Shown here: positions 1 to 8,378 of the stretch, piece after piece
Layout of the letters: each line of letters opens with the position of its first letter
Position numbering within the stretch: position 1 is the stretch's first letter
Assembly: GCA_903932145.1 (NCBI GenBank)
Contig: CAIZFE010000042.1
Span: 62,001-126,000, forward strand
Direction of reading: 5' to 3'
Length of the DNA: 64,000 bases
Origin: an uncultured Rhodopila sp.
GTDB lineage: Bacteria; Pseudomonadota; Alphaproteobacteria; Acetobacterales; Acetobacteraceae
Notes under the pieces: generated by a model
Told to the model about the DNA's origin: nothing
Seen by the model: the letters and a program-made list of their open reading frames with translations, nothing else
Databases searched by the model: none
Position numbers and translations under genes: made by a program

Positions 1-201
1 GTGGGCGGCGATTTCGTTGATTCTGGGCGGTTATTTGACGTTCGCGGGATTCTCGGCACGACTCGTGAAACCGGCCTGAAATTCGTCATTTGATTCCTGT
101 TCCGGTCTCGTGATTTAAGGTACACGTCCGTGTGAACGTGACAAAGGCGAAGCTGCCCACATCCGGGCGCCGCCAACCTCCGGCCATACGAAAAGACCTT
201 C
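1..201. other. Non-coding stretch before the desaturase gene
   Basis: No convincing gene is seen. This stretch presumably holds the promoter and leader of the downstream desaturase, but no clear -35/-10 pair could be picked with confidence. The window edge cuts whatever lies further upstream. Confidence 0.4.
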
Positions 202-1245
202 ATGGACCCTGTTCCGTCAGTTCCTCGGGATGCCGAGGTAACGTTCGACCGCCGCACGATGCTCGCCAGCCTCGCTCCGTTTGGATCACCGTCGGTTCGC
301 CGCAGCCTGACGCAGCTAGGCGTGACCGTGGCGCCCTATCTGTCGTTGGTGGCGGCAATGTATTATGCGTACTACCACATCAGCCCCTGGTTGACCGTCG
401 CGCTCGCGATACCGACCGCGGGCTTTGTTGTTCGGCTGTTCATCATCCAGCACGATTGCGGTCACGGGGCGTATTTCCGGTCCAAGTGGGCGAATGAGCT
501 TGTTGGCTGGCTGTGCAGCCTGACCACGTTCACGCCGTATCCGTTCTGGCGGCGGCATCACGCCAACCACCATGCGGTTTGGAACAACCTGGATAAGCGC
601 CCGACCGGCGGCGACATTTACTCCGGCTGCATCACGTTGAAGGAATACGAGGCGCTGTCGCCGTTCCGCCAATGGCTTTACCGCGCGGCCTTGCATCCGC
701 TGGTGTCGCAGTTGCTGCTGCCTCCGGTAGTGTTCATTCTGGTCTATCGTGTGCCGTTCGATACCCCCAAGGGCTGGCACAAGGAACGGCTGAGCGTGTG
801 GCTGACCAACATCGCGATCGGCGCGGTTCTGCTGACGATGGCATTGCTGCTGGGATGGTTGCCCGTGCTGCTGGTTCAGTTGCCGGTGGTCGCGCTGGCC
901 TCGATCATCGGCGTGTGGCTGTTCTCGGTGCAGCACCGGTTCGAGGAGTCGCTGTGGTCACGCCAGACCGATTGGACTCCGGCCGGAGCCGCGATCCATG
1001 GGACGTCCTGGCTGCGGCTGCCAAAGGTGTTGCAATGGTTCACCGGCAATATCGGCTTTCACCATGTGCATCACCTGGCACCTCGGGTGCCGAATTACCG
1101 GTTGCAGGCTGCCCACCGGTCGGAGCCGTTGTTTGCCGCCAATGTGACGGGGTTGACGCTGTGGCAGGCGCTGCGGGCACCGAGCTTCACATTGTGGGAT
1201 GAGGCGACCGGCGCGATGATCCGGTTTCCGAAGCGGGGGCGGTAG
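202..1245 (+). CDS. Membrane fatty acid desaturase
   Basis: Integral-membrane di-iron desaturase that introduces a double bond into acyl lipids. All three histidine boxes of the family are visible: HDCGH at residues 84-88, HHANHH at 119-124 and HHVHH at 287-291. Hydrophobic segments lie near residues 41-80, 168-182 and 200-245. The 347-residue length is normal for the DesA-like (delta-12/omega-6) group of the FA_desaturase family. The ATG at 202 is used; the first His box is far inside. It is convergent with ccmE, with 45 bp between stops. Regioselectivity and acyl-lipid versus acyl-CoA substrate cannot be read from the sequence. Confidence 0.9.
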   Translation: MDPVPSVPRDAEVTFDRRTMLASLAPFGSPSVRRSLTQLGVTVAPYLSLVAAMYYAYYHISPWLTVALAIPTAGFVVRLFIIQHDCGHGAYFRSKWANELVGWLCSLTTFTPYPFWRRHHANHHAVWNNLDKRPTGGDIYSGCITLKEYEALSPFRQWLYRAALHPLVSQLLLPPVVFILVYRVPFDTPKGWHKERLSVWLTNIAIGAVLLTMALLLGWLPVLLVQLPVVALASIIGVWLFSVQHRFEESLWSRQTDWTPAGAAIHGTSWLRLPKVLQWFTGNIGFHHVHHLAPRVPNYRLQAAHRSEPLFAANVTGLTLWQALRAPSFTLWDEATGAMIRFPKRGR

Positions 1246-1290
1246 AACGCCAGGTTCGCGCGGGCCACGGTCGCTCAACCTCGGTCGGTA

Positions 1291-1791
1291 TTAGCGGGTT
1301 TGTTTCGCCGATTGCGTCCAGGTTGAAGCCGGCGGCGGTGGCCCGTCGGCGGGATTCCACCGTCCGGATTTTTTCAGGGCATCCGCGACTTCCTTGGGCA
1401 TGTAGGTTTCATCGTGCTTGGCGAGCACTTCCGACGCATGGAAAACGCCGTCCGGTTGCTGATGGCCGAGGATCACAACGCCTTGGCCTTCACGAAATAG
1501 ATCGGGAAGAATGCCCTTGAACTCGACCGGCACGCTGGCGCTGCCGTCGGTTACGCTGAACCGGACTCCAGCCAGGCCGGCCGACGATTTTTCGACAGTG
1601 CCACGCTCCACCAAGCCGCCCAGGCGCACTTCCCGGCCGGCGGTCTTGGCAGAAGCCGTTTTTGCCAGGTCAGAAGGCGATACGAAAAACACCAGATTGT
1701 CGTTAAAGGCCGACAAAACCAGCGCGGTGGCCGATGCAAGGCCAATGCCGCAAGCCAGAAAGATCAGCAGCCGGCGCTTCTTGCGGGTCAT
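1291..1791 (-). CDS. ccmE: Cytochrome c maturation heme chaperone CcmE
   Basis: Periplasmic membrane-anchored chaperone that binds heme covalently and hands it to the cytochrome c lyase complex. The 166-residue product starts with basic residues (MTRKKRR), then a single transmembrane segment (about residues 7-27), then the beta-barrel domain. The heme-attachment signature is seen as HDETY followed by MPKEV, equivalent to the HxxxY motif of CcmE. The frame stays open upstream to 1953, but the start at 1791 is chosen because it gives the family N-terminus and overlaps the ccmD stop by 4 bp (ATGA). It ends the local ccmCDE operon; no ccmF follows. Confidence 0.93.
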   Translation of the reverse strand: MTRKKRRLLIFLACGIGLASATALVLSAFNDNLVFFVSPSDLAKTASAKTAGREVRLGGLVERGTVEKSSAGLAGVRFSVTDGSASVPVEFKGILPDLFREGQGVVILGHQQPDGVFHASEVLAKHDETYMPKEVADALKKSGRWNPADGPPPPASTWTQSAKQTR

Positions 1792-1934
1792 ACACGGCCC
1801 CGATCGCGGCGAACGTCGATCGCTTGCAACCGGCGTTTGGCCGACCGTACACGCACCAGCGCCTCGATCGAGAAGGCTAAAGGCAGTCCAATCGCCAGGG
1901 CATACGCCGCGACGATATACGGAAGATGGGTCAC
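1788..1934 (-). CDS. ccmD: Heme exporter protein CcmD (48 aa, GTG start)
   Basis: A very short gene in the gap between ccmC and ccmE. The product starts MTHLPYIVAAYALAIG, has one hydrophobic segment (about residues 5-25), and ends in a strongly basic tail (VRSAKRRL then DVRRDRGRV), which is the CcmD pattern. It starts with GTG, overlaps the ccmC stop by 4 bp (GTGA) and the ccmE start by 4 bp (ATGA), so translation of all three is probably coupled. CcmD helps release holo-CcmE from the CcmABC transporter. Identification rests on position, length and topology. Confidence 0.88.
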   Translation of the reverse strand: MTHLPYIVAAYALAIGLPLAFSIEALVRVRSAKRRLQAIDVRRDRGRV

Positions 1935-2725
1935 GACACGCTCTCCTCACCACTCATGGATGAGGCCTTTGCCATCAGCAAAGAGCGTATCCGTTGCTCC
2001 ATCACCGCGGCCTGTGTGCGGGTGATTGTGATCGCGGCAAACAACAGGGTGAACCCGATGGCGGAGCCCAACAGAGGCCAAAGCATACTGGCCGCGATGG
2101 TTGGCGCGCCGGTCAGACCGATAGAAGCGGGTTGGTGGAGCGTGTTCCACCACTCGACGCTGAATTTTATGATCGGCAGGTTAATCACACCGACCAATGC
2201 GAGAATGGCTCCGGCTCGGTAACCGCGCGTAGGGTCATCGAAAGCACGCACCAGCGCGATATGCCCCAGGTACAGCAAGAGAAGCACAAAAACCGAGGTG
2301 AGCCGCGCGTCCCACACCCACCATGCGCCCCAGGTGGGTTTGCCCCACAGACTGCCGGTCGCAAGGCAAACGGCGGTAAACCCGGCGCCCACCGGACCGA
2401 TCTCAACCGCCGCGAGGTCAGCGAGCGGGTGGCGCCAGATCAGTGAGGAGAAACTGCATACGGCAAGTGAGAAATAGCCCGCGGACGCCAGCCACGCGAA
2501 CGGCACATGCACATACATGATGCGAACCGTATCGCCCTGCTGCCAGTCATCAGGTGCGAAAAACAACCCCCATGTGAGACTGCCAACGGTCACGAGGCCG
2601 CCGATCCAGAACAGCCACGGCGTGATTTTACCGGACAGTCGAAGGAACTGCCCCGGGTTGGCAAAGCGGTGCAGCGTTCTGGCTGGACGGCGATGTTCGG
2701 CGGATGATGGAGTGGCCACGGACAT
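1931..2725 (-). CDS. ccmC: Heme transporter/handling protein CcmC
   Basis: Inner-membrane protein of system I cytochrome c maturation; it loads heme onto CcmE. The 264-residue product has about six transmembrane segments and the tryptophan-rich periplasmic signature WGAWWVWDARLTS near the middle. Conserved histidines flank it (YVHVPFAW before, NTLHQP after). It is the first gene of ccmC-ccmD-ccmE here. Neither ccmA/ccmB upstream nor ccmF/G/H downstream is present, so the ccm genes of this genome are split between loci. Confidence 0.94.
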   Translation of the reverse strand: MSVATPSSAEHRRPARTLHRFANPGQFLRLSGKITPWLFWIGGLVTVGSLTWGLFFAPDDWQQGDTVRIMYVHVPFAWLASAGYFSLAVCSFSSLIWRHPLADLAAVEIGPVGAGFTAVCLATGSLWGKPTWGAWWVWDARLTSVFVLLLLYLGHIALVRAFDDPTRGYRAGAILALVGVINLPIIKFSVEWWNTLHQPASIGLTGAPTIAASMLWPLLGSAIGFTLLFAAITITRTQAAVMEQRIRSLLMAKASSMSGEESVS

Positions 2726-2808
2726 CCTCTAGTCAATTATACGGAGCGATGGAAGCTGATGCGCCAACCGATCATGGCTCAACCTGAACTCTGCCGCCTT
2801 GACCTGCA

Positions 2809-3060
2809 TCATCCTGGCAGTTCGTCACCTTGCATCGCCGGGTGACCAACGCCGGCACGCCGAAGAATTTCGAGCGCCTTCGGGACATCGGCCCGGGCTG
2901 CTCTCTCCGGGAAATAGCTTTCCGTCCGAAGCGCCGAGAGTTTCTCCGCCACTGCCACGTTGATGAGTTGGTTCAGCGCCTCCACCTCGGTCTCGGCCAC
3001 CGTGCCGGCCTCCTCCAGAAGCGAGGGCTGTAGCCGCAGCGCGAAATTGCTCTTTCTCAT
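2809..3060 (-). CDS. Ribbon-helix-helix (CopG/HicB-like) protein, orphan antitoxin candidate
   Basis: An 83-residue protein. The N-terminus MRKSNFALRLQPSLLEEA reads as the beta strand plus helix of a ribbon-helix-helix fold, followed by LNQLINVAVAEKLSAL, the second helix. The C-terminal tail (about residues 45-83) could contact a toxin. Such proteins usually act as antitoxin-repressors, but no toxin gene is recognisable on either side: ccmC is 83 bp downstream and ruvA diverges upstream. It may be an orphan antitoxin or a free regulator. Confidence 0.6.
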   Translation of the reverse strand: MRKSNFALRLQPSLLEEAGTVAETEVEALNQLINVAVAEKLSALRTESYFPERAARADVPKALEILRRAGVGHPAMQGDELPG

Positions 3061-3273
3061 GGTTTTGCCTCCAATCTTCTGTCCGCTTCACCGGGAGATA
3101 ATACGTCGCTTCCGAAGCGTACCGCGGTACCGGTGAACTCGTGGGTCCGGAAGGCTCTGCATATATCTCAGGCAGTATCGCGTTTCCACACTCCGCCTGT
3201 GTTTGGAGTATGATCCATCACCGCCCGATTCGCGGCGCTTCCCCAACGCCCTCCGGGCAGGATCGGACCTCGC

Positions 3274-3888
3274 ATGATTGCCCAACTCACCGGGCGAGTG
3301 GACTCACTCTCCGACGGTACCTGCGTCATCGACGTGGGCGGCGTCGGCTATCTGGTGCAGGCGTCCTCGCGCACGCTCTCCGCCCTGCCGCAGGCACCTG
3401 CCGTCGCCAAGGTGCTGGTTGAGACGCATGTCCGCGAAGACGCTATCGTCTTGTATGGTTTCGCCGATTCGGCGGAGCGCGACTGGTTCCGGCTGCTGAC
3501 GACAGTGCAGGGAGTCGGCGGCAAGGTCGCCCTGGGCATCCTGTCGGCAATGTCGCCGCGCGACCTGATCGGGGCCATCGCCGCCGGGGATAAGGCCAGC
3601 CTGACCCGCGCGCAGGGGGTCGGGCCGCGTCTGGCGATCCGTCTGCTGACCGAGTTGAAAGACAAGACCGGGGCGATGCCGACCTCGGCGTCCGGCGTAT
3701 CGTACACACCCATTGCCGCCGCGACGCCGGCCGACGACGCGTTGTCGGCCCTGATCAACCTCGGATACCGCCGGCCGGAGGCGCAGCAGACCGTCGCCAG
3801 GGTGCTCGATCGGTTGGGAGACAAGGCGACACTGGACTCGTTGATCCGTGACAGCCTGAAGGAACTGGCGCAAAGGTCCGCCGGATGA
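3274..3888 (+). CDS. ruvA: Holliday junction branch migration protein RuvA
   Basis: DNA-binding subunit of the RuvAB branch migrase. The 204-residue length is normal. It opens [12 protein letters not shown] (domain I OB fold). The two helix-hairpin-helix motifs of domain II are visible ([17 protein letters not shown] and [17 protein letters not shown]), and the C-terminal domain III ([13 protein letters not shown] onward) contacts RuvB. It overlaps ruvB by 4 bp (ATGA). ruvC is not next to it in this window; an RHH gene diverges from it instead. Confidence 0.97.
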   Translation: MIAQLTGRVDSLSDGTCVIDVGGVGYLVQASSRTLSALPQAPAVAKVLVETHVREDAIVLYGFADSAERDWFRLLTTVQGVGGKVALGILSAMSPRDLIGAIAAGDKASLTRAQGVGPRLAIRLLTELKDKTGAMPTSASGVSYTPIAAATPADDALSALINLGYRRPEAQQTVARVLDRLGDKATLDSLIRDSLKELAQRSAG

Positions 3889-4958
3889 TCGATCCCGAAG
3901 ACCGCACGTCTGAAGATCGGCCTGTATCGGCCGACCGCCAGCCGGAAGACGCCGCCGAGGCCTCGCTGCGCCCACAGACGCTGGCCGACTTCACCGGCCA
4001 GAAGGCGTCACGGGAAAATCTTGCGATCTTTATCCAGGCTGCCAAATCGCGCGGTGAGTCGCTGGACCATGTGCTGCTGCACGGCCCGCCGGGTCTGGGC
4101 AAAACCACTCTGGCGCAAATCGTGGCGCGGGAACTTGGGGTTGGATTCCGGGCGACGTCGGGGCCGGTGATCGCCAAGGCCGGAGACCTTGCCGCGATCC
4201 TGACAAACCTTCAGCCCAGGGATGTCTTATTCATCGACGAAATCCATCGCTTGCAGCCAGCGATCGAGGAAGTCCTGTACCCCGCGATGGAAGATTTTCA
4301 ACTCGATCTGATCATCGGCGAGGGGCCGGCGGCGCGAAGTGTGCGGATCGATCTGCCACCGTTTACACTGGTTGGAGCGACCACCCGAGCCGGCCTGCTG
4401 GCGACGCCGCTGCGCGACCGGTTCGGGATTCCGTTGCGGCTGATTTTCTATACGGCCGAGGAACTCCGCCAGATTATCGTTCGAGGCGCCCGCTTGCTGG
4501 GTCTTGCCCTGACTGACGAGGGCGCCATCGAAATCGCCCGCCGGTCTCGCGGCACGCCCCGCATCGCCGGGCGGTTGCTGCGCCGGGTGCGCGATATCGC
4601 TCTCGTTCAGGGCAACACCCCGGTGGATAGGCACGTGGCCGATGCCGCGCTGACCCGATTAGAGGTCGATCATCTCGGCTTGGATTCGATGGACCGGCGC
4701 TATCTGCGGCGGATCGCGGAACACCACGCCGGTGGACCGGTGGGCGTTGAAACGCTGGCCGCGGCTTTGGCGGAGGCGCGCGACACGCTTGAGGACGTGG
4801 TGGAGCCATACCTGATCCAGGAAGGCCTGATCCTGCGCACCAGCCGAGGCCGGATGCTGGGGGAACCAGGCTGGAAGCACCTACAGCTAAAGCCGCCTCG
4901 TTCGGCAGTGCCGTTCCCGGAAGCTCCGCTGCTGGACGTGCTGGGGCGGGACGAATGA
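3885..4958 (+). CDS. ruvB: Holliday junction helicase RuvB
   Basis: AAA+ ATPase motor of RuvAB. Walker A GPPGLGKT is at residues 67-74 and Walker B LFIDEIH at about 115-121. Sensor and Arg-finger regions follow ([15 protein letters not shown]), and the C-terminal winged helix ([11 protein letters not shown] onward) is intact. The length of 357 residues is within the family range. The N-terminal 25 residues are acidic and not conserved. Its start overlaps the ruvA stop, so the two are translationally coupled. Confidence 0.97.
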   Translation: MIDPEDRTSEDRPVSADRQPEDAAEASLRPQTLADFTGQKASRENLAIFIQAAKSRGESLDHVLLHGPPGLGKTTLAQIVARELGVGFRATSGPVIAKAGDLAAILTNLQPRDVLFIDEIHRLQPAIEEVLYPAMEDFQLDLIIGEGPAARSVRIDLPPFTLVGATTRAGLLATPLRDRFGIPLRLIFYTAEELRQIIVRGARLLGLALTDEGAIEIARRSRGTPRIAGRLLRRVRDIALVQGNTPVDRHVADAALTRLEVDHLGLDSMDRRYLRRIAEHHAGGPVGVETLAAALAEARDTLEDVVEPYLIQEGLILRTSRGRMLGEPGWKHLQLKPPRSAVPFPEAPLLDVLGRDE

Positions 4959-5038
4959 CGGGAATGGGGCGGGGCCTCCGCGAGCGTGACAATTGGCTGC
5001 GCGCCCGCACACGTCGCAGCTCAGGCCGAGGCACCTAA

Positions 5039-5518
5039 ATGATTGCTCATCCGCAATCCATCCACCGGGCATCCTTCCGTATCTATTATGAAGATACGGA
5101 TGCCGGCGGCGTGGTCTATCATGCCAACTACCTCCGCTACGCCGAACGGGCGCGCACCGAAGCTTTGCGCGACGCGGGAATCCCGCATGCGGAGATGGTG
5201 GAACGATTCAATCTGATGTTCATGGTGCATCGCGCCGAAATAGATTATGTGCGCCCGGCCATGCTCGACGATCTTGTGGTGGTCGAGACGGAAACATTGG
5301 ACGTGGGCGGAGCATCCGTCCTATTGCGCCAGACGGTGCGCGGCCCCAACGGGGTCTGCGCGACGCTGCGCATAAAGCTCGCGTGCGTCCGGATCGGAGG
5401 AAACAAACCAGGCCGCATCCCGCCAGAGTGGCGAGAGGCGATGCTTGGCATGCGGCGTGCCGACGATGGGCCGTCTGGGCCGTCCAGGGACGCGCCGCCC
5501 AATGATGGGCCGAAATGA
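5039..5518 (+). CDS. ybgC: Tol-Pal associated acyl-CoA thioesterase YbgC
   Basis: Hotdog-fold thioesterase, first gene of the tol cluster. The signature YYEDTDAGGVVYHANYLRYAERAR lies at about residues 18-41, with the catalytic Asp in DTDAGG. A typical HRAEIDYVRPAMLDDLVVVET strand region follows. The last 25 residues are a polar tail without family features. It lies 80 bp after ruvB and 41 bp before tolQ, as in many proteobacteria. In the family it acts on short acyl-CoA or acyl-ACP and binds phospholipid enzymes; its role in Tol function is unclear. Confidence 0.93.
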   Translation: MIAHPQSIHRASFRIYYEDTDAGGVVYHANYLRYAERARTEALRDAGIPHAEMVERFNLMFMVHRAEIDYVRPAMLDDLVVVETETLDVGGASVLLRQTVRGPNGVCATLRIKLACVRIGGNKPGRIPPEWREAMLGMRRADDGPSGPSRDAPPNDGPK

Positions 5519-5559
5519 GTTGTGACCCGGGTGGCGACACCCAAACAGGGGGCTAAAAA

Positions 5560-6252
<693 letters not shown>

Positions 6253-6276
<24 letters not shown>

Positions 6277-6309
6277 CATGGCCCAAAGCGGGGAGCGTAT
6301 TTAAGATGG
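6253..6309 (+). repeat. 28-bp tandem duplication at the tolQ/tolR junction
   Basis: Copy 1 is 6253-6281 and copy 2 is 6281-6309, with about 22 of 29 positions identical. Each copy contains an AAAGCG(A/G)GGAGCG ribosome-binding segment, a TAA and an ATGG. Copy 1 holds the tolQ stop (6274-6276) and an extra ATG (6278). Copy 2 holds the matching TAA (6302-6304) and the real tolR ATG (6306). Reading from 6278 gives an eight-residue peptide that resembles the end of TolQ. Confidence 0.8.
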
Positions 6310-6797
6310 CAATGTCCACGGGCGGCGGCGGTCGCGGCGGCCGGAACCGATACCGGCCACTGGCGGAAATCAACGTCACGCCCATGGTCGATGTGATGCT
6401 GGTGCTGCTGATCATTTTCATGGTCACGGCGCCGCTGATGACCTCCGGCGTGTCGGTCGATTTGCCAAAGACCAATGCGCAGCCGCTGAACAGCGACAGT
6501 GAGCCGCTGACGGTCTCGATCAAGGCCGACGGTTCGATCTTTCTGCAGGAGCAGGCGGTCGATGTCGGCGAGCTTGTCGCCAAGCTCCAGGCGATCTCGC
6601 AGAACAACGCCGATCGCCGCATCTTCGTGCGCGGCGATAAGGACCTTGCGTACGGCCGGATCATGGAAGTCATGGGGACGATCACACAGGGCGGCTTCAC
6701 CAAGGTGGCGTTGCTGGCCGAACAGACCAGCTCGCCGTCCGCTGGTCCCGCGGCTTCGGCCCCGGTTGGCAAGCCCGCGTCCGGGCCGCGCAAGTAA
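6306..6797 (+). CDS. tolR: Tol system subunit TolR (ExbD family)
   Basis: Second subunit of the TolQR motor. The Gly/Arg-rich cytoplasmic start (STGGGGRGGRNRYRPLAE) is followed by INVTPMVDVMLVLLIIFMVT, where the Asp of the single membrane helix (about residue 30) is the proton-carrying residue. The periplasmic domain follows (SIKADGSIFLQ, VRGDKDLAYGRIMEVMGTI) and ends with GGFTKVALLAEQ. The last 25 residues are a Pro/Ala/Ser tail. The start lies in the second copy of the 28-bp duplication. Confidence 0.95.
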   Translation: MAMSTGGGGRGGRNRYRPLAEINVTPMVDVMLVLLIIFMVTAPLMTSGVSVDLPKTNAQPLNSDSEPLTVSIKADGSIFLQEQAVDVGELVAKLQAISQNNADRRIFVRGDKDLAYGRIMEVMGTITQGGFTKVALLAEQTSSPSAGPAASAPVGKPASGPRK

Positions 6798-6799
6798 GG

Positions 6800-7837
6800 G
6801 TGATAAGGCGGGTGCTGCAGCAATACCTCCGCGGCGGTGAGACCTTCGGCAGACAAGGCTCCGGCATGTCGCCGCGCATGCGCAAGGCCCTGATCGCGTC
6901 GGCTGCTTTCCATGCCGGCGTGCTGGTGTTTCTGTTGGTCGGTCTGCCGTCGATGTCGCCGAAGGAAGAGCCGCCGGAGGAAACCACGGTCGCGATGGTG
7001 TTTCAGGGCACCGCCAAATCCTCTATGCTGGCCCCGACGCCGGCCAAGGTTCCGGCTCCGTCGAAGGAAACCGCGCCGCCCGCGCCACCAGTGACCACAC
7101 CGCCAAAGCCGGTGCCCGAGGAGTCCGCTCCCCCGCCGCCGCCTCCCCCGCCACCGCCGCCGCAAACGCATCAGGAGCCTGCACCGCCGTCTCCGACACC
7201 GCCCGTGCAGACGCCACCGCCGGAGCCGACGCCCGCGCCGGACGTGATCCCGCCGCCGCCGGCGCCGCCGACACCACCGACTCCGACCCCGCCCGCGAAA
7301 CCGGAGCCGCCTTTGCCGCTGCCGCCGCCGCTGGTGCCACCGCCGCCGGCGCCACCGAGCACGACGTCGCAGCCGAATCCGACGAAGAATGCAGCGCCGA
7401 ACAGCAGTTCGGTGGAGAATACGCTGGAGAAGTTGCGGCAGTTGCAGGCACAGACCCAGCCGCCGAAAGCGAAGGCCAACCCGACGGCGGGTGGCGCGCC
7501 GAATGGCGGCGGTAATCCGCAGGGCGATACCGCGGCACTGAGCGCCGATCAGCGCGGCGCCATTGGCGACCATGTGCGGGAATGCTGGACCAAAGACCCC
7601 GGGGCGTTGGGCATCGAAAAGCAACAGGTGTTATTGACGGTGACAACCGATTCCGGCGGCGTCGCCCGCAAGGCGGACGTCGCGGGCGACGACATCGGCC
7701 GATTGGAAGATCCGCGTTTTCGCGCCTTTGCGGAACGGGCGAGGCGAGCCGTCCTGGATCCGCGCTGCTCCAATTTCCCACTGCCGAACAATGTCCTGGG
7801 CAAGGTTAACGTGCTGACGTTCCGGTTCAGCCCATGA
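6800..7837 (+). CDS. tolA: TolA-like energy transducer with a proline-rich linker
   Basis: Bridges the TolQR motor to TolB/Pal. A single N-terminal membrane helix (about residues 30-48, ALIASAAFHAGVLVFLLVG) is followed by a long periplasmic linker of Pro/Glu/Thr repeats with an uninterrupted proline run near residue 115, and then a C-terminal TolA-III-type domain (about 240-345: DQRGAIGDHVRECW to VNVLTFRFSP). Classical TolA has an Ala/Lys helical linker; this one is proline-rich like TonB. The GTG start directly follows the tolR stop; an ATG at 6866 is an alternative. Position between tolR and tolB supports the name. Confidence 0.85.
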   Translation: MIRRVLQQYLRGGETFGRQGSGMSPRMRKALIASAAFHAGVLVFLLVGLPSMSPKEEPPEETTVAMVFQGTAKSSMLAPTPAKVPAPSKETAPPAPPVTTPPKPVPEESAPPPPPPPPPPPQTHQEPAPPSPTPPVQTPPPEPTPAPDVIPPPPAPPTPPTPTPPAKPEPPLPLPPPLVPPPPAPPSTTSQPNPTKNAAPNSSSVENTLEKLRQLQAQTQPPKAKANPTAGGAPNGGGNPQGDTAALSADQRGAIGDHVRECWTKDPGALGIEKQQVLLTVTTDSGGVARKADVAGDDIGRLEDPRFRAFAERARRAVLDPRCSNFPLPNNVLGKVNVLTFRFSP

Positions 7838-7911
7838 GCGTGGCGCCGGCACAAACACGATTGGGGCTTAGAGTTGTGGGACCGGCGACCAGGCGCGACA
7901 AAACGCGCCAT

Positions 7912-8187
7912 CATCACGGAGCACACCGAGAACCGCGAACGGGCTCGGAGCGGTCCAGCGCAAGCCGTCGCGGCAGGCACAATCGGGGGCTATTCCACTT
8001 CCGTCACGGCTTGGCTTGTCCGGGCCGTGACGATGGGACGCAAGCGCCGGTCCTTGGTGTAACATTCGCTGGGCCGACATCCGTCGGACCCGCTTGTTTC
8101 GCGACGCTGTCGCACCAAATGGCGTGGTACGCGGACATAATCGGGCTGCTCCGTGAAGCTCCGAGGTTCTCCGCGCGCTCCGTGATG
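7912..8187. repeat. 276-bp element with 22-bp imperfect terminal inverted repeats between tolA and tolB
   Basis: The left end (7912-7933) reads CATCACGGAGCACACCGAGA followed by AC. The right end (8166-8187) is its inverse with 19 of 22 matches. In between lies a perfect 9-bp hairpin at 8002-8032. No convincing gene is seen in the 541 bp between tolA and the chosen tolB start. The CACGGAG-type arm resembles short intergenic repeats seen in many bacteria. It could be a miniature mobile element or a pair of independent repeats. Confidence 0.5.
8002..8032. repeat. REP-like hairpin
   Basis: CGTCACGGC and GCCGTGACG form a perfect 9-bp stem around a 13-nt loop containing GGCTTGTCCGG, the core of the repeat family found at several gene ends in this window. 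There is no T-tract, so it is not a typical intrinsic terminator. Confidence 0.6.
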
Positions 8188-8378
8188 AATCTTGGCTTTC
8201 CTGCCGGCCCGTCAACTCTGGCCAGACATGCCGATTTTCGCAACGACCACCAAATCCGCGTCACCATCGGCGGCAAGCCGCACCACGCCGGGGAAAACGA
8301 CCCTCTCCCCACCCTGACTCCAGCCGCGCGGCAACCAACTGCGTTGCGCGCGAACCGCAAGATGTGGAAGACAACGGC

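Noticed and set aside
7100-7350. CCG-rich repeats as a CRISPR or microsatellite array
   Set aside because: They are codons of the proline-rich linker of TolA, without regular spacers.
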